Source: Eustoma russellianum
Lineage: Eukaryota > Streptophyta > Magnoliopsida > Gentianales > Gentianaceae
Length of the DNA stretch: 64,000 nt
Direction: 5' to 3'
NCBI GenBank assembly: GCA_036186865.1
Contig: AP025062.1
Coordinates: forward strand, 10,580,023-10,644,022
Numbering within the stretch: the stretch's first letter is position 1; each line of letters starts with the position of its first letter. A program made the position numbers and the translations under genes. The notes below the pieces were generated by a model. The model was not told the DNA's origin. It made no database searches and worked only from the letters and a program-made list of their open reading frames with translations. Below are positions 54,911 to 64,000 of the stretch, one piece after another.

Positions 54911-55866
54911 TTATTCTGTGGGTAGCTTCTTCTTGAGTTCCGAAAAGCTCTTCTCGCATTCAGCAGTCCACTCAAACTTGGATTTTGTTTGGGTAAGGCA
55001 GCTGAGGGGCACTGTTATTGTTGAGAATCCTTCGACAAACTTCCTGTAATAGCCAGCTAGACCCAAGAAACTCCGCACTTTAGTGACATTCGTGGATCTA
55101 GGACACTCGGTAATAGCTTCCATTTTCTTTGGATCTACAGCAATCCCTTCTTCTGATATCACATGATCAATGAAAGTCAGTCTCTCCAGCCAGAACTCGC
55201 ATTTGTTGGATTTGGTGTATAGTTGCTTCTGTCTCGAAATGCTCAAAAGGATTCTCAAATGTCCGGCATGAGTTTGCTCATCGGTAGAAAACACAAGAAT
55301 ATCATCTATGAATTTCGCCACGAACTTACCAACTATTCCCAAAAGACGGTATTCATAAGGTCCATAAAAGCTGCAGTGGCATTTGTCAGCCCAAACGACA
55401 TCACTAGGAACTCATAGTGGTCATATCTCATGCGGAAGGCTGTCTTTTCAATGTCTTCAGCCTTCACCAGCAACTGGTGGTACCTTGACCGGAGGTCAAT
55501 CTTGGAGAAGATCCTGGCATCCTTGAGTTGGTCAAATAGATCCTCGATTCGCGACAGGAGGTACTTATTCTTGATGGTAATTTTATTCAGCTCTCGATAG
55601 TCAATACAGAGCCTCATGCTACCATCCTTCTTTTTGATGAATAAAACAGGTGCTCCCAAAGGTGACACACTAGGGCGAATAACCTTTTTGTCCAATAACT
55701 CCTGAAGTTGCTCTTTCAACTCTTTCAATTCCGCTGGAGCCATTCTATAAGGGGCCTTAGAAATAGGTTCGGCTCCTTGGATCAGATTTATCTCGAACTC
55801 GACTTCCCTCGGAGGTGGCACTCCTGGCAGTTCTTTTGGAAACACATCCAGGAATTTGTTGACCAC
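54911..55866 (-). pseudogene. Reverse transcriptase of D (truncated)
   Basis: The fingers contain PYRMAPAELKELKEQLQELL, then KKDGSMRLCIDYRELNKIT and LFDQLKDARIFSKIDLRSRY with no intron. YEFLVMSFGLTNATAAFMDL is followed by a frameshift near 55,338. The palm FIDDILVFSTDEQTHAGH keeps both catalytic Asp. FLGLAGYYRKFVEGFS and SELKKKLP end the preserved part at about 54,911. RNase H is missing. Confidence 0.9.
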
Positions 55867-55893
55867 TGGAATCTGCTCAATAGACAGTATCTC

Positions 55894-56335
55894 TTAGGTA
55901 TCATCCGTTGCATACACCAAGAATCCCTCATCACATTTCCTTAAGGCTCTGTAAGCTTGGGCAGCTGTCATGTACACCTTCTTAGGAATTTTCTTCCGCA
56001 ACGCATCACCCTGGAAGGTTACATCTTCCATTTCAGAATTTTTGATTGTTACTTGCTTCGTCCGACAATCAATGTTGGCGTGATATCTGGCCAACCAGTT
56101 CATTCCTAATATGACGTCGAAATCATACTTCTGGATAAGAATCAGTGTGGCAAAGAACATTTGTTCTCCGAACTCCAACTCATAATCCCAATACTGCTAG
56201 TCGAAACCAAAATTTGATCTCCAGTCGCTTGGACAAGGTACGGAGTCTCTAACTACCAAGATGCTTAGTGAATCTATTTGCCACAAAAGAATGGTTTGCC
56301 CCGCTATCGAAAAGCACGTTGGCAAGTATCTTGTT
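55894..56335 (-). pseudogene. Aspartic protease of D
   Basis: The 5' part (about 56,335-56,210) codes the active-site strand (VLFDSGANHSF-like, after frame correction). MEFGEQMFFATLILIQKYDF and DVILGMNWLARYHANIDCRT form the C-terminal half. A stop separates FLVYATDDT from the RT linker VVNKFLDVFPKELPGVPPPR. Confidence 0.75.
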
Positions 56336-56436
56336 TACTAAAACCGCACCTAGGACCATATCAGTTTCACACAGGAAGTTAAACACGTAAAGACTCAATT
56401 CAAATCAAAATTCAAACTTAATTTAAATCGTAACTG

Positions 56437-57512
56437 CTACCACATCGGTTCCTGTACGTTGGTATCTATCATAAGATAAATGCAAGCGTTCGCCCTCGGC
56501 TGCTGAGCCACCTCTCCAAGAGTATTTTTCTTCATCTCGGGCCAATCTCTAGTCAGATGGCTCACTTGTCCACATTGGTAACACTCTCCAGCAAGCTTCC
56601 TACATTCAACGACGTGACTCTTGTTGCAATGAGGGCAAACTCCCACGGCCTGCTGGGCAACTGAGTTCTGTGGTGGGGGGTCTCTGAAAGTTTCTCACCG
56701 AATCTCTCCTGGGATTCTTGACCCAACGTCTGGGGCTGCCGCCAACTATCACTTCTTCTCTTGGATCTAACCTTTGTCAGAGGTTTGTGCACCGGCCTCT
56801 CTTGCCCCCACTCTGCGGAAATCACTTTCAACGTGGAAGCACGCGTCCATCATATCCTCACATGTTTTCATCCCCTCGTTCACCATCGCCGACTATATTC
56901 TTGAGTCCAGACCCCGCTCAAACTTAGTCATCTTTAAGCGATTATCAGACATAATCGCGGGAACAAACTTACTCAAGGCATGGAAACGGTCGACGTATTC
57001 TGATACTGCAATCTGAGACCATGTTCAAGTCGGTCGAATGCTCTGATCTTGTCCAGAATTGTTGTCTCTAGCACGTAATACTTTAGAAAGGCATCAAAGA
57101 ATTGTGTCCAACAGATCGGTACGGTCATCTTCACTACCAACCGGACCCACCATTCACCCGCCTTGCCATACAGAGAGGGTGTGTCCACATCTACTTTAAT
57201 CTCTTCCGGCACTTATAACAGCCAGAAACATTTCTCTACTTCACCCAACCAGTGTTGAGCCTCTTTGGGATCAGTACATCCTGCAAATTCTGGGACACTG
57301 ATCTTCCTCATCTCTCCATAGAAGAAACAAATGTTATGATGTGATGGCCGAGGAGGCGGAGGTTGCTGCTGTTGGGCGTAACCCTGTGCAATCACAGTTA
57401 GTGCATCTGTGAGCACCTGCGGTAGTACCACCTGAGGTGGCTGATTCTTCCGTCCGTTGCTAGAGTTTCAGGTGTTATCTCTTCGTGGAGGTATTTTCTG
57501 AAAGGTTGGCAT
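56437..57512 (-). pseudogene. Gag of D
   Basis: The start ATGCCAACC lies at 57,512; a TGA follows after 14 codons. The capsid region VPEFAGCTDPKEAQHWLGEVEKCF-type (gag domain) is stopped once by TAA, then continues VPEEIKVDVDTPSLYGKAGE. After frame changes, two zinc fingers appear: CPHCNKSHVVEC, and CYQCGQVSHLTRDW with the last Cys changed to Trp. Confidence 0.85.
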
Positions 57513-57758
57513 TGTCGTTAGTAATCAGTAAACGCAAGATATTACTGAAAGCTCGAATACGAAAGAGTGAGTGGGGTATGAAATAAGAAAATGTAATATC
57601 CAAATTAAGTGAAGAACACGCTCACACACATCCAGTCCCGATCATACTTAGACTCTAGATTTTAGTGCTAATACCTAAAGATCAAACTTAAAGGAAAATC
57701 GTATCTTATGTTACTAAAAGATCATGATCCTAAGTTTCTGAGATAGATCTGAAGCCTA

Positions 57759-57770
57759 GGCTCTCATACC
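57759..57770 (-). other. Primer binding site of D
   Basis: GGTATGAGAGCC on the minus strand lies three bases inside the 5' LTR. It resembles the initiator Met tRNA site TGGTATCAGAGC with one mismatch. Confidence 0.65.
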
Positions 57771-57773
57771 GCC

Positions 57774-60330
57774 TGTAGTGCCCCGGCCTGATACCGGACA
57801 TCAGTGCCAGTACACCCGCTGTAGACTGCTATGAGAACTATAAGGTGTCAAAGAAGATCAAGTACTCGTCATCCATGGTGTAAGATAAATCATCGGAAAT
57901 ATCGTAAAATTTAATACTTCAATGAAATGATGTAACAAAATAAAATACATCGAAAATGAAGCGTATGCAGAAATGTCCACTATGTCCTCCAATACAAACA
58001 GTGACAGAAGGTCTATCGGCTAAAGAATTAACATGGCCTTTTTGCTTCAAGGTCTATCATCCCAATGGGTTCACTCACCGTCGTCTTCTGCAAATATCAT
58101 CTCATACTCGGTTGATCTGAAATAAAGGAGTACATATTCTTAGCGAAAAGCATCGCTAGCAAGTAATCCGTCTATACACCTTACAGGATCACATATGACG
58201 AGTCACCATTACGTAAATCAATGCCCAAAATAAGATGCTCGGGGTTAGCAAATAGCATTTTTTATAACAGCTCAACAAAGCTAATTAAGACACATAAATG
58301 ATACATGAATAAGGAACAAACACATAATGAGCAAACCTTACGATATAAACAACTCATATGCAAATGTTGTTTTCTGGTATGTCAAATCTTATGCTTCATA
58401 TCACGTGATGCATGCACTTCTTTAAAACTATACACAAACCTTACTTCACAATACGCCATGCGTGTCGTTTCACAAACTTTTCGTACTTCTTCTTATCTTA
58501 TTATTCACATAGTAGAAACTTTATACCCTGTGGGTGATCAATCCATAGCAAACAGAACTTTATACCCCACGCTGAAAGGTCCACAACCCTATAACAGAAC
58601 TTTATGCCCTACTGTTGATTTCAGGTCACGCTATTATACCCTGCCATTACAGATGTGACTTTGATACCCGGACATCAACCAGCAGCCCAAACTTATCGTT
58701 CAAAACTTTAGTCTTACTTTACACACACATGTCTTTTCGGAAGGCAAAACTCCTATTAGAATGCAAAATGTTTATGTCATGGTGCAAAATACTCATGTCA
58801 CATCGTATTAAGATTCTAAACAGGCACGCACATTTTACATACCGAGTACCGGGTCACAACATAAAACATAGCTCACTCGTATTAGTTCACGCATTTCCAG
58901 CTAGTGAACTCTTTTCAATTTCACACTTAGCCTTACACCTATGCATTTAAGGTTCCACACCTCAACACACGCCAAGCATACTTCGACAGTACTCCTTACA
59001 CTCTCATACACTAGTCCTAATTATCACACAGAAGTCCCTCAAACTAATTGCCGTATCATTTCTAAGAATCCATCTTAAATTCTACAGAATTGGCCACATT
59101 GATCGATTGACGTGGCCTTCTGATCGATCGATGTCAAACTCCTGGACATCGATCGATCGATGTCCCCCTTGCTGATCGATCGATGTCTTCCAGAGAGTTT
59201 CAGTTCTATATTCCTAGGTACATCGATCGATCGACGTGGTCCTTAGATCGATCGATGTTCAGTTTTCCTGGACATCGATGGATCGAAGTCCCTCAGTTGA
59301 TCAATCGATGTCTTCCATAGAGTTGGAAAATCCTACCAGGGCAACTTGGATCGATTGATGTCCCCCCTGGATCGATCCAAGTCCCTGTTTCTGCAACTTT
59401 TCACCACTTCTAATCCACAATGGCGAGCCAACCTTCACCCTTTTCCATTCCAAGCATAAAGAACACTTAAACTCAACCATAAAACATGGATCCAACCTAC
59501 ACATACACTAATGACATCGTGTTGAACCTTAGCTACACCAAATGACATGGACCTTAGGCTTTCCGCCATTCGCACCTTAGAACATGACCGCCACACCTTC
59601 CAACTAACCTTAAATCAGCCACCACCTACTTTACACCCATCTAACCTTCTTCAAACCAACCCTTCCATCTACGGCACAAGCAACAAGCATGTAAGCTATC
59701 ACCAAGAAGTACATCACGTGAAAAATGACATCTTCAGGGCATATTCATCATACATCAAGTAAGTTGCAATTATTCTCAGATATTGGCCCAAAAGATTACA
59801 ACTTTATTCAATCAAAAAGTATAGAAACATATAGTAGAGCAATTAATATAAACGGAATGAAATTACCAATGTGTGATCTAATTTTCTCTTCCTAGGAAAA
59901 TAGGGCCTATTGAATCAAAATTTCGTAAAGCATATAGAAAGGTCACTTGCATTCGAATCTAGGAAACCTTACGGTGATTTGGTTGAATTTTGAGATGGAT
60001 TGCACCTAGGATTGGCCACGATTTCTTCTTCCTTCTTCCTCTTTTATCTTCTCTCCCTCTCACTCGATCCTCTCCCTCTTTTTCTTTGTAAGTGTCGACG
60101 ATGAAGTCGAATTTCCGGGGGAGTTATATGTAATGTATAGCTTTTTCATATTTTAACTGGGAAAGGGCAGTTTTGGTATTTGGGCCTAATTTTCTTAATT
60201 TCAGCTTTTTAATTGATTTTCCACCTAAAATTCATTTAACTAAGCCTGCTAAACATATATAATTATCAAAATTATATTTTGGATCCGTTTAAATTATTTA
60301 ACGCTAGACTCGGAAAACACGGGTATGACA
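57774..60330 (-). repeat. 5' LTR of D (complete, 2,557 bp)
   Basis: It starts TGTAGTGCCCCGG and ends GGGTATGACA. It contains the partly decayed U5 hairpin (57821..57841) and about ten ATCGATCGATGT-type motifs at 59,098-59,380. It provides the uninterrupted template that locates the F insertion. Confidence 0.92.
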
Positions 60331-60335
60331 ACCTT
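60331..60335. repeat. Target duplication of D, right
   Basis: ACCTT after GGGTATGACA; H gag continues beyond. Confidence 0.8.
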
Positions 60336-61150
60336 CACCCAATGCCCTAATCTACCAGAACTAGAATCTTCACGGGGCCTCTTGCCCCTGTCGTCAGTTG
60401 CCACTCTCTAAAGATCGTCCTCCACTTCACGACACACCTCTCACATATCCTCGTAAGTCCTCGGCCTCGCATACACAATCCCAGTCTGAATGCCAGAGTT
60501 CAACCCAGTCCTACGGCATGTACCTCCCCAATGCATGAAAATGCTCAGTGTAGTGGGCCACCGTTATAGAGCCCTAAGTAAATGTCTGAAAATTAGTCAT
60601 CCTCTTCTGTATCACACTTTCTGGAACACAAAACTTCTGAAACTCTTCTCTGAATTGTGTCCATGTCATCGGTGGGGTTCGGCGGATCTGCACACTATGC
60701 CACTATTCCTTGGCATCTCCCTCAAGGAATGATACAACAACCTCAACTCTCAGCTCCTCTGGCACTTGCAATAAACAGAACTGGTCAGATACATTCTTCG
60801 TCCATATCTCTGCCTCCTCCAAACGAGGAGTCCCTCTAAACCTTGGAATACGAGATTTCTGCATCTTCCTATAATAGAACCTGAGACTCGGTGGTGGTGG
60901 TGGTGGCGACACTTGTTCCTGGTTTAGTTGCTCCTGTTGCTGAGCTAACTACTGCTGCAACTATGCTAGAATAGCGTCCATAGTGGCCATAATGTCCGTT
61001 AGTGCCTGGGGTATGGCCCCATGATTCGGGTGGTTGTCATCACCATTACCTTTATTACCATCTTGATCGTGCCTTCGTGCCGTTTTTCTGGTATTTATAA
61101 CAGGCGAAATATAGTTATTTTAATTCAATCCAAGTTGGGGGGTGTTTTGG
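60336..61150 (-). pseudogene. Gag capsid part of H, right of D
   Basis: The minus-strand frame from 60,912 reads a proline run, then LRFYYRKMQKSRIPRFRGTP, RLEEAEIWTKNVSDQFCLLQ and VPEELRVEVVVSFLEGDAKE. This is the same layout as D gag (QALTDIM..., P-rich, gag domain). WTQFREEFQKFCVPESVIQK follows in frame after a stop. Several stops are present. The start codon was not fixed. Confidence 0.8.
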
Positions 61151-61384
61151 TAATTTCTAACCACTTATGAGGTGCATGCAAAAGTTCAGGGGTAAAACGA
61201 TAAATAAGTAAAGAAAACAAAAGAACACTCTCACACCCCTTAACTTGATCATAACATAAGTCTAAGATTATCCCTTAAGTCTACTTTGTTTATTAGTGGT
61301 AAATTGTCATTATACAAAAATGAACATAGTTTATGTCTAAGTGATCTAGTTAATCATGCGTTTCCGAGGCGGATCTGGAGCCTC

Positions 61385-61397
61385 GGCTCTTATACCA
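61385..61397 (-). other. Primer binding site of H
   Basis: TGGTATAAGAGCC on the minus strand lies two bases inside the LTR end. It resembles the initiator Met tRNA complement with one change. Confidence 0.7.
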
Positions 61398-61399
61398 TC

Positions 61400-63130
61400 T
61401 GTAGCGTCCCGCTCCCAAGTCCTAGCTTTGGGACCAGTGCACCCACCGTAGTCTACTACGAGAACTACAAGGCATCGTTCAAACTTCTTACACGTTAGAA
61501 ATAACGTAGAAATTTTTTTCGCAGAAATGATAACTAAAAATTTGTATTCAATTTATAAATAATCCCAATACAGAAATAAATGATTTTAGGGCTGACGAAA
61601 CCCAATACATCAAAACAAAGTTTTAAAATTCTGACATAAAAGACATAAATCTGATAATCCATCAATGCTTCCCAAGTAAATCCTGTAGCTTCACTCTCCC
61701 CAACTAGCCTGGTCTGATTCATCATCAATGAAGATATACTCGAAATCCTGCTCACCTAGAGTGGGGAGGAAGTAGGGGTGAGCGATATAACTCCACCTAG
61801 TAGGTACCCGCCTCTATCCGATGCGAAAATAAACATACAACAATGATATATACACATAACCACATAATCCAAGGAACAACACAGAAGCATAAAGTAAATA
61901 ACTGCATAAAGTAAGTCACTCCACATAATAATGCGTAACTTCATGATGCATGCCCCTTCTTCTACGTGTCACACACAACAAAAGTCATGCTATGCGATAT
62001 GTCTATTTCTCTACCGTGCAATGTATGCTCGCAGGACCGAACTGAGTGCCACTGTAGCTCTTGACTACAACCCACCTCCCATGAGTGCCACCGTAGCTCT
62101 TGACTACAATCCACCATTCATTAGTGCCACTATAGCTCTTGACTACAGTCCACCATTCCTGAGTGCCACTATAGCTCTTGACTATATTCCACCATTACAC
62201 GTCTCTTAGGCAAAATGCAATGTACGTGCCATGAGTGCAATGTAAATTTCACTTTCCGGTATTTTATTGCGTCATTTCTGATTTTCCCATATTTTATATA
62301 ATTTTTTCGGGATTTATGTTGTACTTTCTGAATTCATTTACCATCTAATTCTTTTACTTCAAACATTGGAAATGATGTAAAAGTATCATTTGCCATCAAC
62401 TATATTATTCTTAGCTTATATTAAATTTTCTAAGATTTTATACTATTTCCTCAAATTTTTCCTTATTATTTACTATTTATTATATTCAGTTAAATTAATT
62501 ACAAATTCAGAAATTTTATGAAAATGTTTTATTTACACTTTTTTATATTTTCTGAAATTAGTTATAAATTTTTTGGAATTAATTTTTAATTTTCTGTAAT
62601 TTTAATCAATTTCTAATAATTATTATTTTACTATTTAATGATTATTATATTCTTGAAATTAATTATTAATTTCTCTTTATTTTCCTTTCCGACACTTTTG
62701 CTGTCTGACCCGCAGCCCGACCCAAAACCTGACTCGCCAGTCCGTAGCCTCCTTTCCCCCTTTTTCTTTTTTTTTCTTGTTTGGCCTGGCCCAGAATCTC
62801 TGGCCTGGCCCTCTGCAGGCCTTACCTGGAAGGCCTGACCCGAAATTATTTTTTTTAAACTTGAGCTCTGCCCGGTCCAGTTGACGGCAGATCAGACCAG
62901 ACAGGTCTGGTCCAGCCCACCACTGGTGGGTCAGTTGCATTGGAATACGAGTCAGCCAGTCCGGGTCTGGATTTTCCTTTTTCTATTTTTTCAATTAAAT
63001 CTTATTTTCTTCTAACCTAAATAAAATCTTCAATTTAACTCCAAATTGACACTAACAAATTTCATTTAACCACGTATAAACCAAGCATGAATTTTTCCCA
63101 AATAAACACAAACACACACATGCGCATACA
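61400..63130 (-). repeat. 5' LTR of H (truncated)
   Basis: It starts TGTAGCGTCCCGCTCCC and aligns with 19,902-20,614 and 35,948-37,237. It includes the U5 hairpin (61448..61468), the acceptor-like site near 61,755 and the minisatellite. The U3 part found at 39,114-39,931 is missing, and similarity ends in a CA-rich tract near 63,125. A deletion of about 240 bp lies at about 63,072. Confidence 0.8.
62045..62205 (+). repeat. 39-bp minisatellite in H 5' LTR
   Basis: Four units of 39 bp (core GAGTGCCACTATAGCTCTTG). Because 39 is a multiple of three, they give a repetitive open frame that is not a gene. The homologous block in the left LTR (20,545-20,614 and 35,946-36,075) is split by E. Confidence 0.9.
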
Positions 63131-63380
63131 TAAGTAAATGCTTACCGTGAAATTTTATTGAGGATATTTAATTTATATGTTTTTATATGTCATATTTGAT
63201 ACAGAAAAAGAAAAAGTCTAAAAATGCGACCGGATGGTACGACCGCCAAATTCACGGTCACAAAGAGTTTGATTTTGTGACTTCTGCCGGCGACGATAGC
63301 AAATTAAACAAAATTAGCGACGGGCTGACATAAGGGTGGTAAATTTCACTCATTTAGAATAACTGAAAAGATTGCTGTTT
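63131..63380. other. Unassigned right flank
   Basis: Non-coding. GTCACAAA and TTTGTGAC near 63,260-63,285 form an inverted repeat of unknown meaning. Confidence 0.4.
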
Positions 63381-63608
63381 TGTCTTGAAGTTACTGGTTC
63401 GAACCGTAGAAACAGACTTTTGTACAAAAAAATGTAAGGTAAGTTTACGTACATCACATCGTCCAGCGATGCGACCCTTCTCAGATTTTATACAAATGCA
63501 AGAGCAGTCGTAGAAACAGACTTTTGCACAAAAAAGATAGAGTAAAATTACGTACATCACATCACACAGCGATCCGAACCCTCTCATATTCTACACAAAT
63601 GCCGAAGC
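63381..63608 (+). mobile_element. SINE-like tRNA-derived element with duplicated tail
   Basis: GGTTCGAACC (63396..63405) is a perfect RNA polymerase III B box / T-arm. It is followed by GTAGAAACAGACTTTTG, AAGGTAAG and ACGTACAT, text typical of a common plant SINE body. The body is repeated 104 bp later (63510) without the B box. No A box or poly-A/T end was fixed. Confidence 0.5.
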
Positions 63609-63609
63609 A

Positions 63610-64000
63610 TATTGAATCGTGAAAATCTTTTTTAGCAACTGTACTTGTTCAAATACAGTAACGAAGTCAACCCCTTATTTTATCTCTTCTGTCGGTAAAA
63701 CCTGCCCATTAAATTCACCATTAGATCTTGCACCGCTGACCACCACCGACTACACATTTGCCACCGTCCACCAACACCATCTGTTGCAGATTGTCTTAGA
63801 TTTGTACCCTGATAGTTCTAATTCTTCAATAAATAAAGGAAATTCCGACAATTCTTCAAGACCAAAAGAAACTGTGACGATGTTGCTGCTGGGATGATTA
63901 GTGATAAACCATAATTGAATCGTCCGTTAGTCAACAACAGTCAACGGCTCAATTCCAGTAGCCCAGCATACAAAGTACTGCAGTTCAGCAGTTCAGCGCA
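63610..64000. other. Right end of window, nothing supported
   Basis: A 92-codon plus-strand frame (63619..63897) has ordinary composition but no recognised family, start context or neighbouring exon. I leave it unassigned. Confidence 0.35.

Larger units (their letters stand above)
46971..60330 (-). mobile_element. Ty3/gypsy element D, inserted in H gag
   Basis: The complete right LTR (57774..60330) and a left LTR split by F and truncated (46971..49292, 54277 to about 54,370) flank a minus-strand gag-protease-RT block. ACCTT duplications flank the whole. The lineage is close to H: similar gag, protease and RT text and the same LTR plan with ATCGATCG clusters. RNase H, integrase and the end of the 3' LTR are deleted. 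D was therefore dead when or soon after it arrived, or it was deleted later. Confidence 0.88.
19902..63130 (-). mobile_element. Ty3/gypsy element H, outermost host of the nest
   Basis: LTR-related ends TGTAGCGTCCCGCTCC occur at 19902 and 61400. Between them, once the insertions E(+B), G and D(+F) are removed, a minus-strand element reads PBS, gag, protease, RT, RNase H, integrase, chromodomain-like tail, PPT and 3' LTR. Integrase after RNase H makes it Ty3/gypsy. The tail resembles Tekay-type chromoviruses. Its own DNA is about 12.6 kb, inflated by a five-fold RT array. The 3' LTR (left) is about 2.8 kb after removing E and G. The 5' LTR (right) is truncated, so the right border is approximate. 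The flanking GTTAG (19897..19901) has no partner on the right. Confidence 0.8.

Noticed and set aside
61931..62209. Open frame with a repeated 13-residue SATIALDY-type peptide
   Set aside because: It is a translation of the 39-bp minisatellite, open only because 39 is divisible by three. The matching frame at 35777..36103 has the same origin.
63619..63897. 92-codon plus-strand frame near the window end
   Set aside because: No recognised domain, and a weak case for a gene without neighbouring exons.
63922..63926. GTTAG as right target duplication of H
   Set aside because: It is not preceded by an LTR end and lies about 800 bp beyond the last LTR similarity; a chance match.

Overview
This 64 kb window is nuclear DNA of a flowering plant, most likely a eudicot. 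The reasons are a spliced non-specific lipid-transfer-protein gene, AT-rich intergenic DNA, and plant-type Ty1/copia, Ty3/gypsy, RTE-type LINE and SINE-like repeats. Only one host gene can be supported: a two-exon type-1 nsLTP on the minus strand (8429..7368). The species cannot be named from the sequence.

Layout. 1-7.3 kb is AT-rich DNA with LTR-like remnants: minus-strand TATA boxes near 380 and 2283, and a cluster of CCGAACGTTCGG-type motifs at 2.4-2.7 kb. It also holds a doubtful gene relic at 3.1-3.5 kb. 7.4-8.6 kb is the nsLTP gene. 9.1-11.7 kb is a decayed RTE-type LINE (minus). 13,009-19,154 is a complete but dead Ty1/copia element (element A, plus) with 5-bp target duplication ATATA. 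In A the gag start codon appears to lie inside the LTR and to be spliced to the rest of gag.

From 19,902 to about 63,130 there is one nest of LTR elements, solved here from LTR ends and 5-bp target duplications. The outer element H is a Ty3/gypsy chromovirus-like element on the minus strand. Its 3' LTR (left) was hit by solo LTR E (20,615-35,942, target ACAGC). E was in turn hit by an 11.4 kb SIRE-like copia element B (21,660-33,014, target CCACC). The same H LTR carries solo LTR G (37,238-39,108). H's gag was split by a second gypsy element D (46,971-60,330, target ACCTT), and D's 3' LTR holds a 5 kb solo LTR F (49,293-54,271, target CTGTC). The order is therefore H, then E/G/D, then B/F.

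The most unusual content is in H. Its pol gene carries two short sequences that look like spliceosomal introns, one in reverse transcriptase (77 bp) and one in RNase H (66 bp). A roughly 750-780 bp module of protease-RT linker plus RT palm, including the intron, is repeated head to tail five times (about 42.16-45.97 kb). All five units share the same frameshifting lesion. Families D, E, F and H, which differ over most of their LTRs, share a U5 hairpin with a compensatory pair swap and an acceptor-like site followed by a short ED-rich reading frame.

All transposon genes seen are broken by stops, frameshifts or deletions. Nothing in the window looks like an intact autonomous element. Introns, splice sites and hairpins are inferred from sequence only; no RNA evidence was available.
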